A DNA stretch of 32,602 nucleotides from Gammaproteobacteria bacterium (GCA_009937425.1 JAACFO010000037.1:1-32602), one strand, 5' to 3'. Positions 8,585 to 15,731 are shown, counted from the stretch's first letter. The notes: generated by a model from the letters alone, not told the origin. Made by a program: numbers and translations.

Positions 8585-8622
8585 TATATAGTGTACCGCC
8601 AGGAGTGCGTATATAGTTACCG
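8585..8622. repeat. AT-rich direct repeat in a divergent promoter region
   Basis: Two copies of TATATAG(T)(G)TACCG occur at 8585-8598 and 8610-8622, 25 bp apart, in the 106-bp region between the divergent protease and ligase-like genes. They stand out from the GC-rich background. They could be an operator or -10-like elements. A resemblance to the TATATA half-sites of molybdate-responsive ModE operators is only suggestive. Confidence 0.35.
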
Positions 8623-8654
8623 ATTGGCTTTAACGTTACGTTGGCCCTTGTTTC

Positions 8655-9437
8655 GTGAATCCTTTTTACGTGAATCAATTACCGCAACTACCGGTCCAGT
8701 TCGAACTCGTGCAGCTCGCGCGCGTCGACAGCGTTATGCAGGAGGCCGCCCGCCGCGCCCGCGACGGCGCCGATGAGGGCACCATCGTCTGGGCCACGGA
8801 ACAAACCGAGGCGCGAACACGCCACGGTGCTCGCTGGTACTCTCCACCGGGAAATCTTTACTGCTCTGTGATTCTACGGCCCGATTTTCCCAACGATCGA
8901 TCCGGTCAACTGGCATACGTGGCCGCCTTGAGTGCCGGTAGCGCCATTGCCGGTTTACTCACACCAATGACGGGATTGCGTTACCGTTGGCCGGCCGACC
9001 TCTTCATTAACGATTTGAGAGCGGGACAGATAATGCTCGCGGCCTCCGGGGTTCACGCCGACCCTTACGAATGGCTGATTCTGGGGGTAATGGTCAATGT
9101 CGAGCAGCATCCGCCGAACCCGGAACCGGAAGAATTCAACAGTGTGCACGCGAGCGGCGCCACCGAAGTGACGGCAGCGCAGCTGCTGGAAGAATTCACC
9201 AAGTACTTTCTCAACTGGATTAATCGGTGGGCAGAGGATGGTTTCGAGCCCATCAGCCGCCAATGGCAGATTCGCGCCGACGGCATCGGCGAGGACATGG
9301 AGTTGCTGATGGGTGACCAGGTCTTGCGCGGAACCTTCGTCAAACTGGACGAACAGGGTAGACTGGTCATGGCGGGTCCCGGACAAGTGGAACGCCGCAT
9401 CAGCGTTAACGAGTATTTTGCCCTGGATAGAGAATGA
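8655..9437 (+). CDS. Biotin/lipoate protein-ligase-like protein (BPL_LplA_LipB_2 / DUF4444 type)
   Basis: This 260-residue protein resembles the biotin/lipoate A/B ligase superfamily. GARWYSPPGNLYCSVILRP at about 58-76 aligns with the biotin-ligase W-x-SP-x-GN-L-x-S motif, and LRYRWPADLFINDLRAGQIML aligns with the KWPNDL...K-x-x-G-I-L block. In that block the canonical Lys and Asn are replaced (RWPAD) and the catalytic Lys position appears to be Arg, so ligase activity is doubtful. The C-terminal 60 residues (LLMGDQVLRGTFVKLDEQGRLVM) form a small beta domain like DUF4444 or the BirA C-terminus. Translation starts at a GTG with no strong ribosome site. Relatives commonly sit in formate dehydrogenase loci beside DUF6505, which supports a role in that system; its target is unknown. 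Confidence 0.75.
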   Translation: MNPFYVNQLPQLPVQFELVQLARVDSVMQEAARRARDGADEGTIVWATEQTEARTRHGARWYSPPGNLYCSVILRPDFPNDRSGQLAYVAALSAGSAIAGLLTPMTGLRYRWPADLFINDLRAGQIMLAASGVHADPYEWLILGVMVNVEQHPPNPEPEEFNSVHASGATEVTAAQLLEEFTKYFLNWINRWAEDGFEPISRQWQIRADGIGEDMELLMGDQVLRGTFVKLDEQGRLVMAGPGQVERRISVNEYFALDRE

Positions 9438-9484
9438 GCAACTCAACACATGTTAGAGAGCGCCCCCGGCGTTACTGAGGCGCC

Positions 9485-9808
9485 GTGTACGGAGACAGCC
9501 AGGATCACACCCCGGGCGTATACGCTATCGATGAAGAGGGCGAGTTGACGCTACTGCACGAGTACCAGGACGGCGAGTATTCCCTTGGAGATCTACTCGA
9601 AGAGTTCGGCTTCGGTCGGACCGAGGAAGGCCTGGAGAACGGTAACGCGATTATCGTGCTGGTTGCCAGGGAGATCCGGGAACTGAAGGTCAACGCTCAC
9701 GCTTACAGCTTCGACTACGATGAGGGATTCATCGAGATGTGTCTCGATATCGAGCGCTTTACCTCGGGCACGGTGGAAGAAAGCCTTCGCTTGGTTTCCA
9801 TCGATTGA
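9485..9808 (+). CDS. Hypothetical acidic protein
   Basis: I do not recognise this 107-residue protein. It is strongly acidic and mixed alpha/beta in appearance, for example LLHEYQDGEYSLGDLLEEFGFG and FDYDEGFIEMCLDIERFTSGTVEESL. No signal peptide, membrane helix or cysteine cluster is present. It starts at GTG 9485; an in-frame TGA nine bases upstream excludes an earlier start. It lies 47 bp after the ligase-like gene and 10 bp before the exported ankyrin gene, so it is probably in the same transcript. Codon usage matches neighbours, which supports a real gene. Confidence 0.6.
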   Translation: MYGDSQDHTPGVYAIDEEGELTLLHEYQDGEYSLGDLLEEFGFGRTEEGLENGNAIIVLVAREIRELKVNAHAYSFDYDEGFIEMCLDIERFTSGTVEESLRLVSID

Positions 9809-9818
9809 CCGCGAAGCA

Positions 9819-10796
9819 ATGAGGTTTCTTCCCAGCCTGGCGCTCATGCTGCTGCTGCCAGTCCTGACAGTTGCACAAACCACAACCTCGTCGTCGGACG
9901 AAGACGTGGCCGGCATGGCGTTATTGATGGCCGCCGAAGCCGGACGCGCGGATCTGGTCGCCTTTGCCCTGAATAACGGCGCCCATATCGAATCCCGGGA
10001 TCGGAGCCCACAACGCAACACACCGCTTTTGTTGGCCGTCGAGGGCGGGCATTACTCGGCCGTGCGTCTTCTGCTCGCCGAGGGCGCCGATGCGAACGCC
10101 GTTACCGCCGGTGGCTACACGCCGCTGATGGTGGCGGCCGACGCCCGCGACGATCCCCTCATGGGTGTCGAGCTGATTGGCGCGGGCGCCGAGGTCAACG
10201 CGGCCGCCGCCAACGGCCGAACGGCGCTCATGGCTGCCGCGGCCCGCGGCCATGAAAACTTCGTGAGCTTGCTGATACTCAACAAGGCCGCCACCAATGC
10301 ACTCGACGAGAAAGGGCGCGACGCCCTTCTGCTGGCCGCCGAGGACGGCTCGCTGGAATCCGTAGATGCCCTGTTGCAGGCCGGAGCAAACCCGCACCGG
10401 CGCGCCAGTAACGGCGAGACGAGCCTCGGGCGTGCCGTCATTGGCGCCCACGCAGGTATCGCGGCACGTTTGCTGGCGACTGGCATTGACGTGAACGCGC
10501 CCGGAGCCAACGGTCAGACGCCTTTGATAGTCGCGGTACGCACCGGCAACACGAACATCGTGGGCGTTCTGCTGGGAGCTGGCGCGGACGTTAATCGTGT
10601 TGAGCTCGGTAACGGCAACACCGCGCTCATGTATGCCGCCAACAGTGGATTTGCGGATCTGGTGGAGATACTGCTGGAGAGTGGCGCCGACGTCGGCGCA
10701 ACGGCAAGGGACGGCTGGACAGCGCTCAGAGCAGCCGAGATGGTTGGCGAAACGGCGATCGTCGAACGCCTGCGCGCCGCCGCCCGCGGCGGTTGA
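9819..10796 (+). CDS. Exported ankyrin-repeat protein
   Basis: This 325-residue protein has an N-terminal signal peptide (about residues 1-20, ending VAQ) followed by consecutive ankyrin repeats that fill the rest of the protein, about eight to nine units of 33 residues. Repeat hallmarks are visible many times: NTPLLLAVEGGHYSAVRLLLAEGAD, GRTALMAAAARGHENFVSLLI, NTALMYAANSGFADLVEILLESGAD. The fold implies protein binding in the periplasm. The ATG at 9819 is chosen because the signal peptide starts there; an in-frame start at 9720 would overlap the preceding gene. It ends only 7 bp from the convergent 71-residue gene. Partner unknown. Confidence 0.85.
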   Translation: MRFLPSLALMLLLPVLTVAQTTTSSSDEDVAGMALLMAAEAGRADLVAFALNNGAHIESRDRSPQRNTPLLLAVEGGHYSAVRLLLAEGADANAVTAGGYTPLMVAADARDDPLMGVELIGAGAEVNAAAANGRTALMAAAARGHENFVSLLILNKAATNALDEKGRDALLLAAEDGSLESVDALLQAGANPHRRASNGETSLGRAVIGAHAGIAARLLATGIDVNAPGANGQTPLIVAVRTGNTNIVGVLLGAGADVNRVELGNGNTALMYAANSGFADLVEILLESGADVGATARDGWTALRAAEMVGETAIVERLRAAARGG

Positions 10797-10803
10797 GCGG
10801 CGA

Positions 10804-11019
10804 TCAGATACTGGACAGCCCGCCGGTCTTCACTTCATCGAGCAACTTGCGCCGTTGCGTTACCAACACCTGATAACATTTGAGCGCACCATGCTCCCAG
10901 GTGCTGCAGGGAGACGCGAGACGTGCGATTTGACGTTCGAAGTGCCGAATATCCCTGCGTAACTGCGCCTCGCTGGGGCACTCCACCGCCACACCATCGC
11001 TGCTGTCCGTAACCTGCAC
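10804..11019 (-). CDS. Small hypothetical protein (helical, Arg-rich)
   Basis: This probable 71-residue protein starts at GTG 11019, with GGAG 7 bases upstream. A TTG at 11058 would extend it by 13 residues but has no ribosome site. The core CPSEAQLRRDIRHFERQIARL is strongly helical, followed by SPCSTWEHGALKCYQVLVTQRRKLL, with three cysteines in total. I cannot name a family. It is convergent with the ankyrin gene. The helical periodicity and good start context make it more than a chance ORF, but it is not certain. Confidence 0.5.
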   Translation of the reverse strand: MQVTDSSDGVAVECPSEAQLRRDIRHFERQIARLASPCSTWEHGALKCYQVLVTQRRKLLDEVKTGGLSSI

Positions 11020-11045
11020 TGCCGTAGTCTCCGTCCTGACGTGGC

Positions 11046-11099
11046 TGTCACGGTGCAATGTGACACAGGATGCGCCGGCGTTCTGTGTGATTTGTCACA
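11046..11099. promoter_or_regulatory. Two TGTGA/TGTCAC dyads upstream of a small gene
   Basis: TGTCAC-N8-GTGACA (11046-11065) is a perfect 6-bp dyad, and TGTGA-TTTG-TCACA (11086-11099) is a perfect 5-bp dyad. Both lie in the gap between two minus-strand genes, upstream of the 71-residue gene. The half-sites resemble CRP/FNR-superfamily sites, but the spacings (8 and 4) differ from the CRP value of 6. An operator role is a guess. Confidence 0.35.
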
Positions 11100-11127
11100 T
11101 CCCGGGCGAGGTGCTGAGTGTGGGGGG

Positions 11128-11655
11128 TTAACGGCGTAATTTGCGCTGCAGGATTTGGCGCTGATTCTGGGTGTTGAAGCGTGCCAGTTCCCGGCGTTTC
11201 GCCTGGAAGCTGTTGAGCCCGCTCGGGCCCCCGGTGCGCAGCCCACTTATCAAGGCGCGGCGCTGCTGACGATGATCGAGAATCCGCCGCTGATCACGCT
11301 CATAGGCCTGCCGCGCCTTCAGCCGGAAGGTCTGATCAGGATTGAACTGCCGCGATCCGGGACCGGTTACGCTAACCGGGTCCAGACGCACCGACTGGCT
11401 CCAGTCAGCGAGAGCCGTCGGTGTCGAGGTATCGGCATCGGCCCGGGTAGCCACATGCCCGCGCGCCGCACGCTGCCGCGCCCTCTCCTGTACCTGCTCG
11501 AGCATCAACTGAAAGCGGCTCTTGTGCTGTTGGGTGCGCAACTGCTGAGCAAGATTGCCGTCATCGGCTGTCACCTGGGCGGGTACCAGCCAGACAGTCA
11601 CCAGCAAAAAGGCGGCCAGCTGGACGCGCTGCTTTGCCCGGTATTTTGCATTCAT
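11128..11655 (-). CDS. Hypothetical exported Arg/Gln-rich protein
   Basis: This 175-residue protein has a signal peptide (MNAKYRAKQRVQLAAFLLVTVWLVPAQVTA, about 30 residues) and a mature part very rich in Arg and Gln: LRTQQHKSRFQLMLEQVQERARQRAARG near the start and FQAKRRELARFNTQNQRQILQRKLRR at the end. Long helical, highly basic segments suggest nucleic-acid, polyanion or protein-scaffold binding in the periplasm, but no family is recognised. The ATG at 11655 is chosen because the signal peptide begins there; upstream in-frame sequence to 11733 does not look coding. The gene is divergent from the Rieske-like gene. Confidence 0.65.
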   Translation of the reverse strand: MNAKYRAKQRVQLAAFLLVTVWLVPAQVTADDGNLAQQLRTQQHKSRFQLMLEQVQERARQRAARGHVATRADADTSTPTALADWSQSVRLDPVSVTGPGSRQFNPDQTFRLKARQAYERDQRRILDHRQQRRALISGLRTGGPSGLNSFQAKRRELARFNTQNQRQILQRKLRR

Positions 11656-11747
11656 GCTAACTTTGCCCCCGGCTGCCCGTAAGTAGAGTCTGACACAGGT
11701 CGGCCCGGACCGCAGCCGGTTAGACGACCGCAACCAGGAACCGGAGT

Positions 11748-12476
11748 ATGAAACGAAGGGGTTTCGTCAAGCTGTGCGCTACTACCGCCGCCGCCGTAGG
11801 GGCCAACCCCGATCTGATCGCACAGACCGGCGGGCAGATCAAAATGTACGAACGCGTGCTGCTGGTGGACAGCGCCGGCGCACCGATCGAGGCCGGGACA
11901 TTGAAGGTGGGAGAAAGCTACGTTTTTAATTATCCCTACGCCACCACACCCTGCTTTTTGTTGGACCTGGGCAGGCCGACGGCCCGCGATGCATCACTCA
12001 CCACCGATGCCGGCGCCCGCTACGTTTGGCAAGGCGGCTGCGGGCCCGAGCGCTCCATCGTGGCATTCTGCGCCATCTGTGCCCATAAGCTGAGCCACCC
12101 GGCAAAGTCGGTTAGCTTCATTAATTACCGGCACGAAACCGTCAGCTTTCGGGATGCCAGCAAAAAAACTGCCCAGCGATCCCAGGTCATCTACTGCTGC
12201 TCGGAGAAAAGCGTTTACGACCCGGCCGATGGGGCGCGTGTTCTTGGCGGGCCTGCGCCGCAGCCTCTGGCCGCCATCGCACTGGAGCACGACGAAGACA
12301 ACGGTTACATCTATGCCACCGGGACCAGCGGCGGCGAGATGTACCAGAAGTTCTTCGACACATTCGCCTTCCGTCTGGCCCTGGAATTCGAAACCGCCGA
12401 TATCCGCAAGCCCGCTGAGAATGTCGCCGAGGTCGTCACCATCGCCGAGTATTCGCGCTCGCAGATGATGTGTTGA
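11748..12476 (+). CDS. Tat-exported Rieske-like protein with an altered second cluster box
   Basis: This 242-residue protein starts with a twin-arginine signal (KRRGFVKLC). The fold is Rieske-like: box I is C111-A-H113 in FCAICAHKLSHP, and after a long insertion box II is YCCSEKSVYDPADGARVLGGPAPQPL (149-174), whose downstream DGARVLGGPAPQPL part is classic Rieske. In box II the usual C-x2-H is missing: with C150 as ligand the His position is Glu153, with C151 it is Lys154. The disulfide cysteines of ordinary Rieske proteins are also absent. It may hold an unusual [2Fe-2S] site or none. RBS AGGAACCGGAGT is good. No cytochrome b or oxidoreductase partner is adjacent. Confidence 0.72.
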   Translation: MKRRGFVKLCATTAAAVGANPDLIAQTGGQIKMYERVLLVDSAGAPIEAGTLKVGESYVFNYPYATTPCFLLDLGRPTARDASLTTDAGARYVWQGGCGPERSIVAFCAICAHKLSHPAKSVSFINYRHETVSFRDASKKTAQRSQVIYCCSEKSVYDPADGARVLGGPAPQPLAAIALEHDEDNGYIYATGTSGGEMYQKFFDTFAFRLALEFETADIRKPAENVAEVVTIAEYSRSQMMC

Positions 12477-12494
12477 CGCCGGCCGCAGCCGCGG

Positions 12495-13280
12495 CTACGG
12501 GCGTTTCAGAAGCTTCGCTGTATTCTCGTGACCAGCGGCGACAGCCATATTCTCGGGTGTCCGGCCCTTGCGATCTCCCATGGAGGGATCGGCGCCGGCA
12601 AGCAGCAGTGAGCGGGTTAGCGCTTCGTTGCCTTTCGCGGCGGCCAGATGCAACGCCGTCGCGCCCTGATCGTTTTTCGCGTTCAAATTGACCTCGGCCT
12701 GCTCCAGCAGCACCTGAACTACCTGTTCCCGTTCTTCGTACACGGCGCGCATGAGAGGCGTCCAGCCATAAATGTCGCGCAGATTCGGGTCGGCGCCGCT
12801 GGAAAGCAACTGCCGGACCGCGGCGACATGGCCCTTGACCGACGCCACCATGAGCGCCGTCCAGTCGAAGCCGCCGACGGCATTCACGTCGGCCCCGGCA
12901 TCTATCAGCGCGGTCTGTGTCTCGATATCGCCGCGTATGGCGGCGAACATCAACGCCGTGCCGCCGTTGTTGGTGGTCGCATCGACGTTCGCACCGGCCG
13001 CGATCAGCTTGCGCACCAGGATCACGTCGCTTTCCTTCGCGGCAAGAATGAGGAGGGTCTTACCATCCGTGCGGTGCGCATCGATGTCGACACCAGCGGT
13101 GACGAGGCGCGCGGCGGTGTCCAGGTCACCTCGCTCGAGCGCGCTCAAGTACTCTTCGTTCGCGATCTGCCCGGCGCCTACCGGTACGGCGAACGACGCA
13201 ATGGCGACGACCGCAAGCCACACGCAAACATGCGCGCGCAGATCCGTGACGAGTTCAAGTTGAGCGATTCGAAAAACCAA
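12495..13280 (-). CDS. Exported ankyrin-repeat protein
   Basis: This protein of up to 261 residues has a hydrophobic N-terminal segment (CVWLAVVAIASFAVPVGAG, about 18-36) that looks like a signal peptide, then about six to seven ankyrin repeats: KTLLILAAKESDVILVRKLIAAGANV, GTALMFAAIRGDIETQTALIDAGADV, WTPLMRAVYEEREQVVQVLLEQA. No ATG is available; the earliest possible start is TTG 13280, since an in-frame TGA lies just upstream. That TGA position is shared with the end of the upstream gene, so translation is probably coupled. It is convergent with the Rieske-like gene. It resembles the other exported ankyrin protein of the window in plan, but orientation and partners differ. Confidence 0.82.
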   Translation of the reverse strand: MVFRIAQLELVTDLRAHVCVWLAVVAIASFAVPVGAGQIANEEYLSALERGDLDTAARLVTAGVDIDAHRTDGKTLLILAAKESDVILVRKLIAAGANVDATTNNGGTALMFAAIRGDIETQTALIDAGADVNAVGGFDWTALMVASVKGHVAAVRQLLSSGADPNLRDIYGWTPLMRAVYEEREQVVQVLLEQAEVNLNAKNDQGATALHLAAAKGNEALTRSLLLAGADPSMGDRKGRTPENMAVAAGHENTAKLLKRP

Positions 13281-13283
13281 CGA

Positions 13284-13895
13284 TCAATGCGATGTGCGTG
13301 AGGCAGGCGCGTCGTCCGACGAGGCCTCGCCGCCGCGGGCACCCGCGCGCAGCTCGTAGTGCCTGACGATCTCTGATAGCGCCGCCTGTGCATCGTAACG
13401 GTTGGACATGCGCACCATGGTGTCGTGTTTGAGCGCGTCCCGCAGCAGGGAGTCGAATCCCTCGTGCTGGACCGTATCGAGGGGATGTTGCTGAGAATGC
13501 AGTATCCAATGTGTCTGATCGCCCAGGAACCACGACAGGCGCGGCTGCCGGGTCAGCAGCTTGAGCGCCTCGAAGTGCGCGCCGCCGTCACCGGGGGTGA
13601 GCAGAATCTCGCAGGTGAAGGGATCCTCGGGCAGCGTATAGATCGACGGCCGCAGCATCACAACCGCACCGGTGTCCGTCTCGATGAGATCCGTCTCCAT
13701 CCCCACCGCCAGGGTGCCCTTGGCATTCTTGACGGCGCGGCGATCTGCCTTGCACTCGGCGCCCGCCAACTGGAAGAACAGCGCAGCCTCCCAGGCACCA
13801 CCGTCGAACTGTACTGCCACGCAGGTAGCCGCCGCACCGTTGGAGTGCATGGACGCGCGCACCGCCTCCGGGAAACGCTTTATGGTTGCAGTCAT
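13284..13895 (-). CDS. Hypothetical protein
   Basis: I do not recognise this 203-residue protein. It has no signal peptide or membrane segment. The central part (VQFDGGAWEAALFFQLAGAECKADRRAV to LPEDPFTCEILLTPGDGGAHFEALKLL) looks like a compact beta-rich domain, followed by a helical C-terminus. The ATG at 13895 is chosen over an upstream start at 14045, because the longer form would cross the terminator at 13914-13942 and overlap fdhC. Its TGA stop is 3 bp from the start of the downstream ankyrin gene, so the two probably work together. It is separated from the FDH operon by a strong terminator. Confidence 0.6.
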   Translation of the reverse strand: MTATIKRFPEAVRASMHSNGAAATCVAVQFDGGAWEAALFFQLAGAECKADRRAVKNAKGTLAVGMETDLIETDTGAVVMLRPSIYTLPEDPFTCEILLTPGDGGAHFEALKLLTRQPRLSWFLGDQTHWILHSQQHPLDTVQHEGFDSLLRDALKHDTMVRMSNRYDAQAALSEIVRHYELRAGARGGEASSDDAPASRTSH

Positions 13896-13900
13896 CGGAG

Positions 13901-13942
13901 AACCAAAAAGAAACGCCCCTCCTCCCGGTGGGAGGAGGGGCG
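13901..13942 (-). terminator. Rho-independent terminator of the formate dehydrogenase operon
   Basis: A perfect 13-bp GC-rich stem (13914-13926 with 13930-13942, three-base loop) is followed on the minus strand by TTTCTTTTT. It lies 26 bp after the fdhC stop codon, so it ends the fdh transcript. Confidence 0.9.
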
Positions 13943-13968
13943 CAGTGGATGATGCGGGACGAAGAAAC

Positions 13969-15054
13969 TCAGGCCGGCTGCTCTCCGGTACCGCCAGCTT
14001 CAGTCTTGCTGGTCGTTGAGCCGCTGTACTGCGTTGTTCCTCCACCCTGTCCTATTTCGTCGTACCAAATGTCATGGTGCTGCTTGGCCCAGTTGGCGTC
14101 CACGTAGCCAGTGGTCATGCCTTCCAGCGCACCCTCTGTCCCGACGGTGCCAATATATGCATGTCCGAACCAGACGCCGACCCAGACAACGGACGCCGCG
14201 CCGTGAATGATATTGGCAAGTTGCATCGTATCCCTGGTCTGGCCGTAATTTGGAAAGTCCAGTATGAAACCCGTGATGACGACCGCGACGCCTACGGTGC
14301 ATATGATCCAAAACCAAATCTTCTCTCCGGCATTAGCCTTACCCGCCGGGGGATGCGTGCCATCGCTGAATATACCGCCAGCCTTGGAGAGCCATTCACC
14401 ATCGCCCTTACTCGGCAGGTTGTTTGGAATCCACATGATGATCATGACCAGCACACCGATGGAGAAAGCCGGGCCCGCGATATTGTGCAACCCGATGGCC
14501 ATATCCGCCCAGGCCGCAAAACCCCTGGGACCGAGGAGCGGAATCAGCACCGCTCGACCGAATAGAATGCTCAGGCCCGTGATGGCGAGGAGGACGAACA
14601 GGATCGCCGTGTACCAGTGAACGAAGCGTTCCCAGCTACTCCAGCGTTTGACCAGTTTTCCGGAGCGACCCTTTTCGATGTTGATGCGCCCGCGCATGCC
14701 GAAAAATAGAAGGATGGCGAGGGCTATCAGAAAGAGCCCCCAACCACCATAGTTTGCCAAAGGGCCGTTGCGCATCTGGCGCCAGTTTTGTCCACCCTCC
14801 TGCATCAGCACGCCGGCTTCTTGGCCCTCCACCGCGGTATATCCCTGATCGCCACCCCGCACGGCACGCCAATAGTTAGCCCGCGGGTTGGAATCTTCGA
14901 CAGCCTGAGCATGGGCCGACTGGATACCGGTGTACACGTAGCCGCCCAAAGGCAGCACCATGGCCCCTACCACAATAATGGCGATGGTCCACAGGGCGAT
15001 GCGCTTGTAGCGCCGTGCACGCGTCTGTCTGGTCGTTATATCGGGTGTTGCCAT
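13969..15054 (-). CDS. fdhC: Formate dehydrogenase gamma subunit, membrane cytochrome b556
   Basis: This 361-residue integral membrane subunit anchors the periplasmic FdhAB to the membrane and passes electrons through b hemes to quinone. Transmembrane segments are visible at about 20-42, 103-120, 150-172, 190-215 and 250-275, with another near 290-310. Candidate heme-ligand histidines are in RFVHWYTAILF, GLHNIAGP and IIHGAASVVWVGVWFGHAY. The N-terminal periplasmic loop after helix 1 (about 45-100) is the longer form seen in FDH operons that carry FdhX and DUF3305/3306. The ATG at 15054 is preferred to one at 15123; it has a GGAG-containing leader. It is the last gene before the terminator. 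The C-terminal tail is Gly/Thr-rich. Confidence 0.93.
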   Translation of the reverse strand: MATPDITTRQTRARRYKRIALWTIAIIVVGAMVLPLGGYVYTGIQSAHAQAVEDSNPRANYWRAVRGGDQGYTAVEGQEAGVLMQEGGQNWRQMRNGPLANYGGWGLFLIALAILLFFGMRGRINIEKGRSGKLVKRWSSWERFVHWYTAILFVLLAITGLSILFGRAVLIPLLGPRGFAAWADMAIGLHNIAGPAFSIGVLVMIIMWIPNNLPSKGDGEWLSKAGGIFSDGTHPPAGKANAGEKIWFWIICTVGVAVVITGFILDFPNYGQTRDTMQLANIIHGAASVVWVGVWFGHAYIGTVGTEGALEGMTTGYVDANWAKQHHDIWYDEIGQGGGTTQYSGSTTSKTEAGGTGEQPA

Positions 15055-15140
15055 CTCCAACGCTCCTCCGCCATTATCGTTGTCTGTGCTCCCGCGCCGA
15101 GGCGCGGAGTCTTCTGGCTCCAATGTCGAAACCGCCTATC

Positions 15141-15311
15141 CTAGCGGTCGATCTGAGTTGTATTGATACGATCCCGAAGCTCCTCGGACTGCTGCTTGGA
15201 TCGATCGGCCCCGGGATCACCCGCACTGCCCGTGCAGCCGGCAAGGGTGGTACCCACGATGATTATCGCGGCAGCCGCGAGGATTCGAAATCGTGTGAAT
15301 TTTGCTGACAT
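15141..15311 (-). CDS. Very small lipoprotein in the FDH operon
   Basis: This 56-residue protein has a lipoprotein signal with lipobox LAGC; the mature part is about 31 residues. Its C-terminus, SEELRDRINTTQIDR, resembles that of the neighbouring 66-residue lipoprotein (ETLQKRFQLVQVDR): both end with an Arg-rich helix and then Q-[IV]-D-R. The ATG at 15311 has GAGGA upstream; an earlier in-frame ATG at 15353 would disturb the signal peptide. It lies between the small lipoprotein gene and fdhC in the fdh transcript. I do not know a described function; a role in assembly or anchoring of the periplasmic enzyme is a guess from location. Confidence 0.72.
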   Translation of the reverse strand: MSAKFTRFRILAAAAIIIVGTTLAGCTGSAGDPGADRSKQQSEELRDRINTTQIDR

Positions 15312-15403
15312 GTGGTCCTCGCTCCCCTGAGAAGATATCCCGGCCATAGGCACCCGATACCGCTCGGATCGGCGACAACGTTAGCCCAATTCGGTCGGCG
15401 GCG

Positions 15404-15604
15404 CTAGCGGTCGACCTGAACCAGCTGGAAGCGCTTCTGCAGCGTTTCCTCGCGTTCCGCGGTGGCCTTCGCGTCCAACAGCGGGTCCTTCATCCCCTTG
15501 TACTCGCCCTGCTTGTGGACGGTGACACCGGTGGATTCGTAGCAGCCGGAAACGGCTACGGCGCTCGCAAGCATCGCGATGGTCAGTGCCCCTCTTCTAT
15601 TCAT
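15404..15604 (-). CDS. Small lipoprotein in the FDH operon
   Basis: This 66-residue protein has a clear lipoprotein signal peptide with lipobox VSGC (Cys21); the mature protein is 46 residues. The residue after Cys is Tyr, so outer-membrane sorting is more likely than inner-membrane retention. The C-terminal AEREETLQKRFQLVQVDR is helical and resembles the end of the next lipoprotein. GGAG precedes the ATG. It follows fdhB by 127 bp, a gap that contains two hairpins, so its expression may be partly uncoupled from fdhAB. Function unknown. Confidence 0.75.
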   Translation of the reverse strand: MNRRGALTIAMLASAVAVSGCYESTGVTVHKQGEYKGMKDPLLDAKATAEREETLQKRFQLVQVDR

Positions 15605-15640
15605 ATGGAGTAGCTCCTGTCAAAATTTTCGAGCAAACGC

Positions 15641-15672
15641 ACAAGAAACGCCCACTCCCCATGGGTGCGGGC
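15641..15672 (-). terminator. Possible terminator or attenuator between fdhB and the lipoprotein genes
   Basis: On the minus strand a stem of about ten pairs with one A-A mismatch and one G-U pair (15650-15659 with 15663-15672, loop ATG) is followed by GTTTCTTGT. It may reduce readthrough into the lipoprotein and fdhC genes. It is weaker than the operon-end terminator. Confidence 0.45.
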
Positions 15673-15688
15673 AATCCGGAGATGCCGA

Positions 15689-15722
15689 CGGCGCCCCGTC
15701 CAGATTCACGGACGAGGCGCCG
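15689..15722 (-). other. RNA hairpin just downstream of fdhB
   Basis: CGGCGCC and GTCC (15689-15701) pair with GGAC and GGCGCCG (15710-15722), with a two-base internal mismatch and an eight-base loop. There is no T-run. It starts 9 bp after the fdhB stop and could protect the fdhAB message from 3' decay. Confidence 0.45.
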
Positions 15723-15731
15723 CGGACTGCA

